In this document: positions 1-7,640 of the stretch, in pieces
Numbering within the stretch: position 1 is the stretch's first letter
How the letters are laid out: every line of letters begins with the position of its first letter
Source: Rhodospirillaceae bacterium
GTDB taxonomy: Bacteria > Pseudomonadota > Alphaproteobacteria > UBA828
NCBI GenBank assembly: GCA_002728135.1
Contig: PBVE01000002.1
Location: 1-58,576 of the forward strand
Length of the DNA: 58,576 bases
Reading direction: 5' to 3'
The notes under the pieces: generated by a model
Seen by the model: the letters and a program-made list of their open reading frames with translations, nothing else
Told to the model about the DNA's origin: nothing
Databases searched by the model: none
Program-made: the position numbers and the translations under genes

Positions 1-21
1 CAGTTGTCTTCTTGCACCCAT
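1..21 (-). CDS. Start of an unidentified gene, cut by the window edge
   Basis: An ATG reading out of the window on the minus strand begins at 21 and encodes M-G-A-R-R-Q-L before the window ends. A strong SD, GGGAGG (complement of 28-33), sits 6 nt upstream of it. The gene lies 26 bp after the stop of the cupin gene on the same strand, so it is probably the next member of that operon. Seven residues do not allow a product call. Confidence 0.6.
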
Positions 22-47
22 AATGTTCCTCCCAATCTAACTTTTAA

Positions 48-386
48 TCATACCTTAGCAGGCGTAAACACCACTACCATATTATTTGGACCTTCAATGA
101 CCTTATACCCATATGGTTCACCACGTGGTATATAAAAAGCAAAACCCTCAGTAATAACTTGGGTTTCTCCATCAATAGTCAGTTCAGCTTTTCCACTCAA
201 AAGATACACTACCTCATCATGATCTGGGTAAACACAATTTTGATCATTGTAGCCCTCTTGCAAGGTGGAGATATTAAATGACATATTCTCTGAACCATGC
301 TCACGCCTAACTAAACGACGACTGATAACTGATGAATCTTCATAAACTTGTGCATCGTCAAGATGCATTACCTTAATATTGCTCAT
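48..386 (-). CDS. Small cupin-domain protein
   Basis: This 112-residue protein is a single-domain cupin (RmlC-like double-stranded beta-helix). Cupin motif 1 is visible as HDEVVYLLSGKAELTIDG and motif 2 as EGFAFYIPRGEPYGY. Cupins of this size bind a metal or a small ligand and act as dioxygenases, isomerases or sensors. Here motif 1 has only one of the usual two histidines, and the motif 2 histidine position is Tyr, so metal binding may be weak or different. The start has SD GAGGAG about 7 nt upstream. It follows an SDR gene by 11 bp and precedes another gene by 26 bp, so it is in an operon. The substrate is unknown. Confidence 0.8.
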   Translation of the reverse strand: MSNIKVMHLDDAQVYEDSSVISRRLVRREHGSENMSFNISTLQEGYNDQNCVYPDHDEVVYLLSGKAELTIDGETQVITEGFAFYIPRGEPYGYKVIEGPNNMVVVFTPAKV

Positions 387-397
387 TCTTTATCTCC

Positions 398-1180
398 TCA
401 TCTAGAATCAACAGAACCTGTATTAATCCTATTAGACCTTCCTCCATCTACATCGAATATAGCTGAAGTAACATAGGATGCTTTATCGGAACACAACCAT
501 AAAACCATATCTGCTATTTCTTCGGGCTTACCCATTCTCTTAAGCATTGATCCAGTCTTAGCAATTTCGTTCGCTTTTTCAACTCCAATAGATCTCTCCC
601 AGATATCCGTCAGAACAAAGCCAGGACGGACGCAATTAACTCTAATACCCTGATCAGCATACTCATGAGCTAATCCCTTAGTCATAGAATCAACTGCACC
701 TTTGGATGCTGCATAGACCACATCTCCGGGTAACCCACCATATCTTGAAGAAATTGATCCAACATTTACAATGTTACCACCAACGCCATTAATTTTTTTT
801 GACATTCTTTTGACAGCTTCTCGAGCAATTATAAAAAGTCCTATAACATTGGTGTCAAAAAGGTTTCGAAGCCCTTCTGTTTCCATTTCTGTAATTAATG
901 TTTCATAATCTATAGCAGCATTATTTACAATATCTGTTACTGATCCAAGCTCTTCATCAACTGTTTCTAACATTGACAAAATTTCTTCTTCTTTGCCCAT
1001 GTTTGCCTGCACAGCAATTGCCCGCTGACCAGACTTTCTTACTTCTTCCACAACTTCTTCTGCTTTGTCACGAGCGTTAACATAATTAACAGCAACGTCA
1101 TATCCTTCTCGACCTGCAGCCCTAGAAATAGCTGCACCAATACCACGACTGCCTCCTGTCACTAACATAATTTTTGACAT
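398..1180 (-). CDS. SDR family NAD(P)-dependent oxidoreductase
   Basis: A classical short-chain dehydrogenase/reductase of about 260 residues. The N-terminal Rossmann motif TGGSRGIG, the NNAA motif, the catalytic Ser region (NVGSISS), the YAASK active-site Tyr/Lys and the C-terminal FDVDGG are all present. The family oxidises or reduces an alcohol/ketone pair with NAD(P)H. I chose ATG 1180: the upstream in-frame TTG at 1189 almost touches the SD (GGGAAG, complement of 1191-1196), which is 10 nt from ATG 1180. It lies between a GNAT gene and a cupin gene on the same strand. The FabG-like fold does not imply fatty-acid synthesis here; the substrate is unknown. Confidence 0.88.
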   Translation of the reverse strand: MSKIMLVTGGSRGIGAAISRAAGREGYDVAVNYVNARDKAEEVVEEVRKSGQRAIAVQANMGKEEEILSMLETVDEELGSVTDIVNNAAIDYETLITEMETEGLRNLFDTNVIGLFIIAREAVKRMSKKINGVGGNIVNVGSISSRYGGLPGDVVYAASKGAVDSMTKGLAHEYADQGIRVNCVRPGFVLTDIWERSIGVEKANEIAKTGSMLKRMGKPEEIADMVLWLCSDKASYVTSAIFDVDGGRSNRINTGSVDSR

Positions 1181-1198
1181 AAATACCAACCTTCCCAG

Positions 1199-1831
1199 TT
1201 ATTTAAAATATTTCACACAATTACTAACTAAAGCAACCTCCCTAGGGTCAGCTTTATCTGATACAATCCCTCTGTTCTTAACCTCATGCAACAATTCTTT
1301 ATCTATAAAGCTATTAAAAGTTTCAAAACCAAGAGTTTTATAAACAGAAAGAGGTTGCCCACCCATAAAACTCATAACCGGTCTACTCTCAGGAGTAGCT
1401 TTTGCTGTAAGTCCATTAAATCCAGAATCTTTAGCCCAATACAAAAGCTTTTCTAACATTGCTTTACCTATACCCATTCCATGATAACTCTTATCACGCT
1501 TTTCTGATTCATCAATTTGTCCAACATGATAACAATAAATTGAAAGAATACGGTCAGGCAAGATGGGAGCATCAATCCCAAAGTCTCCCCAATATAGTGG
1601 ATCCCATAAACCGTTAGGAGAGCAGGTTCTAGGGTCATATTCTCGGAATTGTAACTGTGCAATATGTTTTTGCTTTTCAAAAACTAAGATTGCTGCAGAG
1701 CCCAATTTTTCTATACGTGAATAAATATCAATCAAATTACCCTGACAACCTAGAGGAACAGAACCTACATCCTCTTTTTTCATGGGGCGAAAAATCAAAT
1801 GCTTAAGTTTTTGTTGAGAGTCTGTTTTCAT
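1199..1831 (-). CDS. GNAT family N-acetyltransferase
   Basis: A 210-residue protein with the acetyl-CoA-binding signature of GNAT enzymes (YHGMGIGKAMLEKLL, the R/Q-x-x-G-x-G/A loop followed by a helix) at about residues 116-130. It ends its acyltransferase core with a VYKTLGFE segment typical of the family. It should transfer an acetyl group from acetyl-CoA to an amine, but the acceptor cannot be read from sequence. No good SD is visible before ATG 1831. The gene is first in the minus-strand operon with the SDR and cupin genes, and divergent from the ABC transporter at 2028. Confidence 0.8.
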   Translation of the reverse strand: MKTDSQQKLKHLIFRPMKKEDVGSVPLGCQGNLIDIYSRIEKLGSAAILVFEKQKHIAQLQFREYDPRTCSPNGLWDPLYWGDFGIDAPILPDRILSIYCYHVGQIDESEKRDKSYHGMGIGKAMLEKLLYWAKDSGFNGLTAKATPESRPVMSFMGGQPLSVYKTLGFETFNSFIDKELLHEVKNRGIVSDKADPREVALVSNCVKYFK

Positions 1832-2027
1832 AATATGATATATAACTATCTACTATTAGTTCGATGATAAATACTCTAGATTCACAAGTGAAATATGTAA
1901 ATATTATAGATTCAGGCTAGATTATCCTGAAAGAGTCGATAAACTAATAAATAATATAAGCTTACAAAGAATTTTAATAATAAACCTAAATTGCATATTA
2001 GAAAAAAAATTGTAAGGGAGTTACACA

Positions 2028-3314
2028 ATGAATGTGTCAAAATTAATGGGTAGAATTATACCCTCAGTAGTTGGAGCAGCTGCACTACTTGTAGCAAGCA
2101 CGGCTATGGATAATAAGCAAGCTTCAGCAGCAGAAACCCTAGATGTTGGAGCAATCCAACCCCTAGCTGGAGATTGTGCACAGTGGGGTATTCCAATCGT
2201 TAGAGGAATGCAATACTGGGCGGATCAACTAAACGCAGATGGTGGTCTTTTGGCGGGGGACGGGAAACGCTATAAAATCAACCTCAAAACATATGACAAT
2301 GTTTGCTACATTCCAGGTGAAGAGCTAAAGGCTGGAAGAAAAGCTATTCTTGATGACAATATCAAGTTCATGCTGCAAACCTTCACTCCCGGAAGTCGAC
2401 AAGCAATTGCTCAAATGACTACAGATAATCATGTTCTAACAACATCATATGGTGCAGGCTACCTTAGCAAGGATCATCCTTATCTAAACGGTGGTATTAC
2501 TGGTTCTCCAGCTGCCTATATGCTTATCGCAAGTCGGGCAATAGATGCAAACCCTGATGTTAAGCGTGTAGCAATCATAACATCTGACCAATCATTTGGA
2601 TTAGCAGCAAAGGCATATTTTGAAGCTGGAGTAGCCGCTCATCCTGAAGTTGAAATTGTATACAACGAGAGTTATGCTCCAGATGCTACTAAGGATATGC
2701 TGGGTTTATTAACTCCACTAATGGCATCTAAACCCGATATGGTTTGCCAACTTGGTTGGGTACCAGCACAATATGCTTCTGCGATCGAAACGATGGAGCA
2801 GATGGGTTTTAAAGGCGTACATTGTGCTGAAGGCTTTACGTTCCCTATGATTTTAGAACGTGTTCCAGCAGAGCAGTTAGCAGGTAGAACATATTTTGGC
2901 TATGCATTCGAGGCCTCTGAGCCAACCTTTAGTGCCAAAGGACATGAACTGTATAAATGGTATGTCGAAGAATACGGAGTTGAGGAATGGTCTCCTTATA
3001 CACCTATTGGCTATGCTTCTATGATGACACTAGAAGCTGGCATACGTATGTCACCAAGTATAGATTCTAAGGTAGTTATGGAAACACTCTATGCAGCCGA
3101 TGTTGTTGACCACCCATTGTTTGGCCCTTCAAAATGGGGTGGAGAAGAAATTTATGGTGCAAACCATCATCTTCTAACTCCATTGCCGATTTATAATTTG
3201 GATGCTGATGGAAATGTTGTCCTTGATCACGTTGTTGATCACGCCGCATGGTGGGAAAAACATAAGGACGTCGCATTACCAAGAATCGATGCAGGCGGAC
3301 AAGTTTTTAGATAA
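2028..3314 (+). CDS. ABC transporter substrate-binding protein (branched-chain amino acid/amide type)
   Basis: A 428-residue periplasmic type-I binding protein of the LivK/PBP1 kind. An N-terminal signal peptide (basic start, hydrophobic core near residues 12-25, A-rich end ASAAET around residue 35) is followed by the typical beginning of the mature domain (VGAIQPLAGDCAQWG). It captures a small polar ligand, such as an amino acid, amide or urea analogue, for the permeases encoded downstream. SD AAGGGAG lies 7 nt before ATG 2028. The next gene starts after a 172 bp gap that contains a stem-loop, consistent with higher expression of the binding protein than of the membrane parts. The ligand is not identifiable. 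It sits far from the urease genes, so a UrtA role is not supported. Confidence 0.88.
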   Translation: MNVSKLMGRIIPSVVGAAALLVASTAMDNKQASAAETLDVGAIQPLAGDCAQWGIPIVRGMQYWADQLNADGGLLAGDGKRYKINLKTYDNVCYIPGEELKAGRKAILDDNIKFMLQTFTPGSRQAIAQMTTDNHVLTTSYGAGYLSKDHPYLNGGITGSPAAYMLIASRAIDANPDVKRVAIITSDQSFGLAAKAYFEAGVAAHPEVEIVYNESYAPDATKDMLGLLTPLMASKPDMVCQLGWVPAQYASAIETMEQMGFKGVHCAEGFTFPMILERVPAEQLAGRTYFGYAFEASEPTFSAKGHELYKWYVEEYGVEEWSPYTPIGYASMMTLEAGIRMSPSIDSKVVMETLYAADVVDHPLFGPSKWGGEEIYGANHHLLTPLPIYNLDADGNVVLDHVVDHAAWWEKHKDVALPRIDAGGQVFR

Positions 3315-3340
3315 TAAGTCCACTTTAATTTAGCTAGGGC

Positions 3341-3372
3341 GGGAGACATCTAAGTCAGTTTAGGTGTCTTCC
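3341..3372 (+). terminator. Intercistronic stem-loop after the binding-protein gene
   Basis: Bases 3341-3353 (GGGAGACATCTAA) pair with 3360-3372 to give a 13-bp stem with two G-U wobbles and a 6-nt loop. No T-tract follows. It sits just after the binding-protein stop and before the permease genes, where importer operons often carry an mRNA-stabilising or partially terminating hairpin that raises binding-protein levels. The structure is seen directly in the sequence; its function is inferred. Confidence 0.6.
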
Positions 3373-3486
3373 GTCAGAGCGTTTAAAGTCTTAATTTATT
3401 ATATATTAGCTTGGTTACATTTTTATAAAGACTTAATGTGACAACAATGGCTAATTTATAAGCACAAGAGGCTGATAGATTCTACA

Positions 3487-4350
3487 ATGCAAGTTTTAGC
3501 CAACATAATCTTCTTAAGTAGCTTTTATGTCTCCTTCGCGGTTGGATTAGCGTTAGTATTTGGCGTGATGCGCACAATAAACTTTGCGCATGGTGAGTTT
3601 TATATGCTTGGCGGCTATGCACTTTGGCTACTGTCAGGTGTTCTCTCTAATACTATACCTGATGGAGCAACTTTTATTGTTGCAATGCTTGTTGGCGCTG
3701 GCGTTGTGGGAATTTTAGGGATGCTTGTTCAGTTAACGTTATTTGAACGGCTCAAAGAGCAACCGTTCTCCATTTTTATGGCTACTCTGGGACTCTCATA
3801 CGTATTACAAGTCGTCGTAGTGAAAACTATTGGACCCATGGGGCGTTCTGTCCCAGCAATTTTCCCAGGTTTCATTATGTTTGAAGGCGCAATTTTGCCC
3901 ATCCAGAGAATTGTAGTTCTTGGCTTTACAGCATTGATGATGGCTGGACTTTGGTATTTCTTAATGCGTACCGACCTAGGCCGTGCAGTAAGAGCAACTG
4001 CCCAGAATAAAACCGGAGCTATGCTCCAAGGTATAAGCATGGGTAAAATTGCATTAACCACTATGTTTGTTGGCTCTGCACTTGCAGCAATTTCCGGAAC
4101 ATTAATGGGTAGTGTGTTAATGATTGGACCCTTTATGGGTGCAGAGGCACTTTGGCGTGCTTTTATAATCATTATTGTAGGCGGTATAGGGAGTCTATCG
4201 GGAACAGTAGTAGCAGCACTATTGTTTGGACTAATTGACACTTTAATGACCACATTTGGTGCTGGAAAATTTGCAGCAATGGTTGATGCAATAATTATGC
4301 TACTCGTACTCAGTTTCATGCCAAATGGTCTTTTGGGTTCTCGGGAATGA
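3487..4350 (+). CDS. Branched-chain amino acid-type ABC transporter permease (LivH family)
   Basis: A 287-residue, strongly hydrophobic inner-membrane protein with the LivH fold. The N-terminal segment ending MRTINFAHGEFYMLGGY is a hallmark of the family, and the EAA-like cytoplasmic loop appears near the middle (LGRAVRATAQNKTGAMLQGI). It forms half of the translocation channel with the next gene product. The stop overlaps the start of that gene (ATGA), implying translational coupling. Length is normal for the family. Confidence 0.9.
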   Translation: MQVLANIIFLSSFYVSFAVGLALVFGVMRTINFAHGEFYMLGGYALWLLSGVLSNTIPDGATFIVAMLVGAGVVGILGMLVQLTLFERLKEQPFSIFMATLGLSYVLQVVVVKTIGPMGRSVPAIFPGFIMFEGAILPIQRIVVLGFTALMMAGLWYFLMRTDLGRAVRATAQNKTGAMLQGISMGKIALTTMFVGSALAAISGTLMGSVLMIGPFMGAEALWRAFIIIIVGGIGSLSGTVVAALLFGLIDTLMTTFGAGKFAAMVDAIIMLLVLSFMPNGLLGSRE

Positions 4351-5366
4351 CAATCCTTCAATTCATAACCTCTACACCAAAGCGCTTTGTATACGCACTT
4401 ATAGGCACGATCATAGCTACTCCTCTGCTGGTAGCTTTACCTCATGCCTTAACCTCCTACTGGCAAAGCGTGCTGGTGATATTTGCTCTAAATACTATTA
4501 TGGTTATGGGCTACCGTGTGATTACTACAATGGGAGGATGGTCTTTTTCTCATGTAGCAACAGCTGGTCTCGGGGCATATACTACTGCTATCTTAATGAC
4601 TCTTGAAACACCATGGTCATTCTGGGCAACTCTATTTTTAGGTGCTGGGATTTCTGGTTTATTTGCTCTAATAATAGCATATCCAGTTCTAAGAACGCGA
4701 CATTATTACTTTTTTCTAAGTACGTTCGCTGCTGGTGAAGCCTTGCGACAGGCATATATTCAATTCAAAGGTATCACGGGGGGTAGTTTTGGAATTTCAT
4801 TTATACCAAGACCTGAGGGGTTCTGGGGAATTGATTTTAATACAACAACAGGTTTCTATTATCTTGTTCTCGCAATCGCACTGATCATTTGGCTTTTACT
4901 ATACCGTTTTGATCTTTCTAGAGTAGGAAGAACAATTAAGGCAGTAGCAGCAAATGAAGAATTATCAGAATCCATTGGTATAAATACTTGGGGCCACAGA
5001 ACCCTGCCTTTTGTGTTAGGGTCAGTAATTGCAGGATTCGCAGGGGCATTATCAGCCAATTTTAATGGAGCAATAAATCCTTTGGATTTTGGATCCATTC
5101 TTATGTTCAAGTTAGTTGCTGCTGCAATTGTAGGAGGAGTATCAACGTTCTTTGGCCCAATTCTTGGGCTTCTTTACCTAACAGCCTTGGAAGAAATATT
5201 CCGTGCCTTTGCAGAATGGGTTCCTCTTTTGTGGGGTGCAAGTGTTATTGCAGTACTCATGATATGGTCCGGGGGATTGGAAATGGCAGTCTTAAAGTTA
5301 CTAGCACTGCTAAGACCAATCTTATTTAATAGAGCTAAAAACTCTAGTGCTAAGAACATCGGATAG
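4347..5366 (+). CDS. Branched-chain amino acid-type ABC transporter permease (LivM family)
   Basis: A 339-residue polytopic membrane protein of the LivM type, with the characteristic RTRHYYFFLSTFA segment and the loop GRTIKAVAANEELSESIGI that contacts the ATPase. It is the second channel subunit of the importer. It begins in a 4-bp ATGA overlap with the LivH-type gene and ends 7 bp before the ATG I prefer for the LivG-type ATPase. The C-terminal tail (about 20 residues after the last hydrophobic segment) is polar and probably cytoplasmic. Confidence 0.9.
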   Translation: MTILQFITSTPKRFVYALIGTIIATPLLVALPHALTSYWQSVLVIFALNTIMVMGYRVITTMGGWSFSHVATAGLGAYTTAILMTLETPWSFWATLFLGAGISGLFALIIAYPVLRTRHYYFFLSTFAAGEALRQAYIQFKGITGGSFGISFIPRPEGFWGIDFNTTTGFYYLVLAIALIIWLLLYRFDLSRVGRTIKAVAANEELSESIGINTWGHRTLPFVLGSVIAGFAGALSANFNGAINPLDFGSILMFKLVAAAIVGGVSTFFGPILGLLYLTALEEIFRAFAEWVPLLWGASVIAVLMIWSGGLEMAVLKLLALLRPILFNRAKNSSAKNIG

Positions 5367-5373
5367 CAATCAT

Positions 5374-6141
5374 ATGACAATTCTTGAAGTGAACAATATC
5401 GCAAAAAGGTTTGGCAAACTAGTTGCTGTCAAAGACATATCTATGGCAATTCCAGAAGGTCAGATCAGAGGGCTTATAGGACCTAATGGATCAGGCAAAA
5501 CAACTACTTTCCATCTCATAAGTGGTTTTTTAAAGCCAACTTCAGGAGAAGTTTTATTTAAAGGTCAACCCATAACAGGAAAAACACCCAATAGGATTGC
5601 AAAAAGGGGATTGGTCAGAACATTTCAACTTACAAGCGTCTACAGAGACATGTCAGTTCGCCAAAATGTCCACATGGGTCACCACATACACGCCAATAAA
5701 AAGTCAGCGGAAATTTCAAACAACACGAAGCTCCCGAGCATCAGTTCAATTGAAGATAGTACTTCTTGGATTCTTGAGCATATGAATCTATCGGAAGAGG
5801 CTGATACCCCAGCAAGAATGCTTCCTGCAGGTATGCAAAGAGTTCTTTCAATAGCAACCGCATTAGCAGTTCGACCTAATTTGCTAATGCTTGATGAGCC
5901 TCTAGCAGGGCTTAATCCAACAGAGAAAAGTAATGTTGCACAGAAAATCTCTGGTTTACGTGATTATGGGATTACTATCTTGTTAGTTGAGCACGACGTT
6001 CGATCAGTCCTTAGTATTTGCGATAAAATAACTGTCATTAATTTTGGGGAAAAAATTGCTGAAGGTACTGCTGATGAAATAACTAAACACCCTGCTGTAA
6101 TTGAAGCCTATTTGGGAAAATCTGAGGGTCATGATGCTTGA
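5374..6141 (+). CDS. Branched-chain amino acid-type ABC transporter ATPase (LivG family)
   Basis: An ATPase subunit of about 255 residues. Walker A is GPNGSGKT (residues 36-43) and Walker B is LLMLDEPLAGLNP. The signature position reads LPAGMQ rather than LSGGQ; LivG proteins are commonly divergent here. It powers the importer formed by the two permeases. A longer reading from GTG 5347 is possible, but ATG 5374 gives the family's normal N-terminus and has a purine-rich GGATAG upstream. Its stop overlaps the LivF-type gene by 8 bp. Confidence 0.9.
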   Translation: MTILEVNNIAKRFGKLVAVKDISMAIPEGQIRGLIGPNGSGKTTTFHLISGFLKPTSGEVLFKGQPITGKTPNRIAKRGLVRTFQLTSVYRDMSVRQNVHMGHHIHANKKSAEISNNTKLPSISSIEDSTSWILEHMNLSEEADTPARMLPAGMQRVLSIATALAVRPNLLMLDEPLAGLNPTEKSNVAQKISGLRDYGITILLVEHDVRSVLSICDKITVINFGEKIAEGTADEITKHPAVIEAYLGKSEGHDA

Positions 6142-6841
6142 AATTAAACAACTTGAAGTAAAGTATGACCTGATCTCCGCTCTAAGAGAAGTATCTGTTA
6201 GTGCTTCAGAGAATACTATAACGACAATCGTTGGTAGTAATGGAGCAGGTAAAACAACCCTCTTAAAAACCATTTCAGGTCTTTTAAGGCCTGCTTCTGG
6301 AGAAATTCGTTTCTTGGGAAACAGAATAGATAACGCTTCACCCTCAAAAATTGTAAAAATGGGTATTTCCCAAGTCCCAGAAGGGCGAGAATTATTTCCT
6401 CGTATAAGCGTTTACGATAATCTTATGGTTGGAGCATATCTTCGTTCAGATAAGAAAGGTATTAATAGAGATCTGGACAGGATCTATCACCACTTCCCAA
6501 TTTTGAAAGACCGAAGGCGACAACTTGCTCGAAATTTAAGTGGTGGTGAGCAACAAATGTTAGCTTTTGGAAGGGCACTAATGTCTGGGCCTAAAATGCT
6601 GCTTCTAGACGAACCTTCTATTGGGCTTGCACCTGTAATAGAACAAAAAATCATGGAAACAATCAGTAATCTTACACAAGAAGAAGATGTCGGAGTTGTA
6701 TTGGTCGAACAGAACGCAGCATTAGCATTAAGTATAGCCTCCTATGGATACGTTCTTGAACAAGGGTCGCTTGCCCTTAAGGGCCCCGCCGAAGATCTTA
6801 TCAAAGATGATAGTGTAAGAGCAGCATATTTGGGACTTTAG
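6134..6841 (+). CDS. Branched-chain amino acid-type ABC transporter ATPase (LivF family)
   Basis: A 235-residue second ATPase of the importer, with Walker A GSNGAGKT (residues 34-41), a canonical signature LSGGEQQ and Walker B LLLDEPSIGLAP. Length matches LivF. Two ATGs occur in tandem (6131 and 6134) after GAGGG; I use the second because SD spacing is better. It completes a standard five-gene importer (binding protein, LivH, LivM, LivG, LivF types). The downstream SDR gene starts 12 bp later and is probably co-transcribed. Confidence 0.9.
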   Translation: MLEIKQLEVKYDLISALREVSVSASENTITTIVGSNGAGKTTLLKTISGLLRPASGEIRFLGNRIDNASPSKIVKMGISQVPEGRELFPRISVYDNLMVGAYLRSDKKGINRDLDRIYHHFPILKDRRRQLARNLSGGEQQMLAFGRALMSGPKMLLLDEPSIGLAPVIEQKIMETISNLTQEEDVGVVLVEQNAALALSIASYGYVLEQGSLALKGPAEDLIKDDSVRAAYLGL

Positions 6842-6853
6842 GGAAACCTAAAA

Positions 6854-7624
6854 ATGGGAAACAACCTCTTTGATCTTTCAGGAAGAAATGCCATTGTAAC
6901 TGGTTCAACTAAAGGTATTGGAAAAGCTATTGCATCTGCCTTGGCACAACATGGGGCTCGCGTTGTAATTTCAAGCCGTGATGAGAGCCGCGTAAGCAGT
7001 GTAGTTGAAGAATTATGTTCAGATGGACTAGAGGTAATAGGAATACCATGCAACGTCGGTCGAAAAACTGAACTAGAAAAATTGGTTTATGAGACGAATC
7101 AACGTTGGGGTGATATAGATATAGCAATAGGAAATGCTGCAATAAACCCCCACTATGGCTCCTCACTCGATATCCCCGACGAAATTTTTTCAAAAACTAT
7201 GGCATCAAATATTCAATCAAATCTATGGTTAGCACAGCTTGTAGCCCCAGGGATGCGAAAAAAACGAGATGGTTCTATAATTTTTGTTTCATCTATAGGA
7301 GGTTTTTTCGGGTCAGAAGTTATAGGAACCTATTGTGTTTCAAAAGCTGGAGATTTCCAACTTGCCAGAAATCTTGCCGTTGAACTTGGACCAGACAATA
7401 TACGTGTAAACTGCATTGCCCCTGGCTTAGTAAAAACTGACTTTGCTAGAAAACTCTGGGAGGACCCTGAAGCAAGTAAAGTTAGAATTCAACGAACTCC
7501 TCTTAGACGCCTAGGAGATCCCGAAGACCTAGCTGGAATCGCTATTTATCTTGCATCTGATGCTGGGAAATGGACTACGGGACAAACAATATCAGTTGAT
7601 GGAGGAGTAACTATCTCAAAATAA
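6854..7624 (+). CDS. SDR family oxidoreductase at the end of the importer operon
   Basis: A 256-residue classical SDR. It has TGSTKGIG for cofactor binding, NAAI at the NNAG position (first Asn replaced by Gly: GNAA), FVSSIGG with the catalytic Ser, YCVSK with the catalytic Tyr and Lys, and IAPGLVKTDF after it. It ends with SVDGGVTI, a typical FabG-like C-terminus. It is 12 bp after the LivF-type gene, so it may act on the imported compound or a product of it. The substrate is unknown. Confidence 0.87.
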   Translation: MGNNLFDLSGRNAIVTGSTKGIGKAIASALAQHGARVVISSRDESRVSSVVEELCSDGLEVIGIPCNVGRKTELEKLVYETNQRWGDIDIAIGNAAINPHYGSSLDIPDEIFSKTMASNIQSNLWLAQLVAPGMRKKRDGSIIFVSSIGGFFGSEVIGTYCVSKAGDFQLARNLAVELGPDNIRVNCIAPGLVKTDFARKLWEDPEASKVRIQRTPLRRLGDPEDLAGIAIYLASDAGKWTTGQTISVDGGVTISK

Positions 7625-7640
7625 ATTAGTAGATATATTT

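Noticed and set aside
2028..6841. The ABC importer as a urea transporter serving the urease operon
   Set aside because: The importer is about 24 kb from the urease genes and on the other strand, and nothing in the binding protein marks it as UrtA. A general LIV-type importer is all that can be said.
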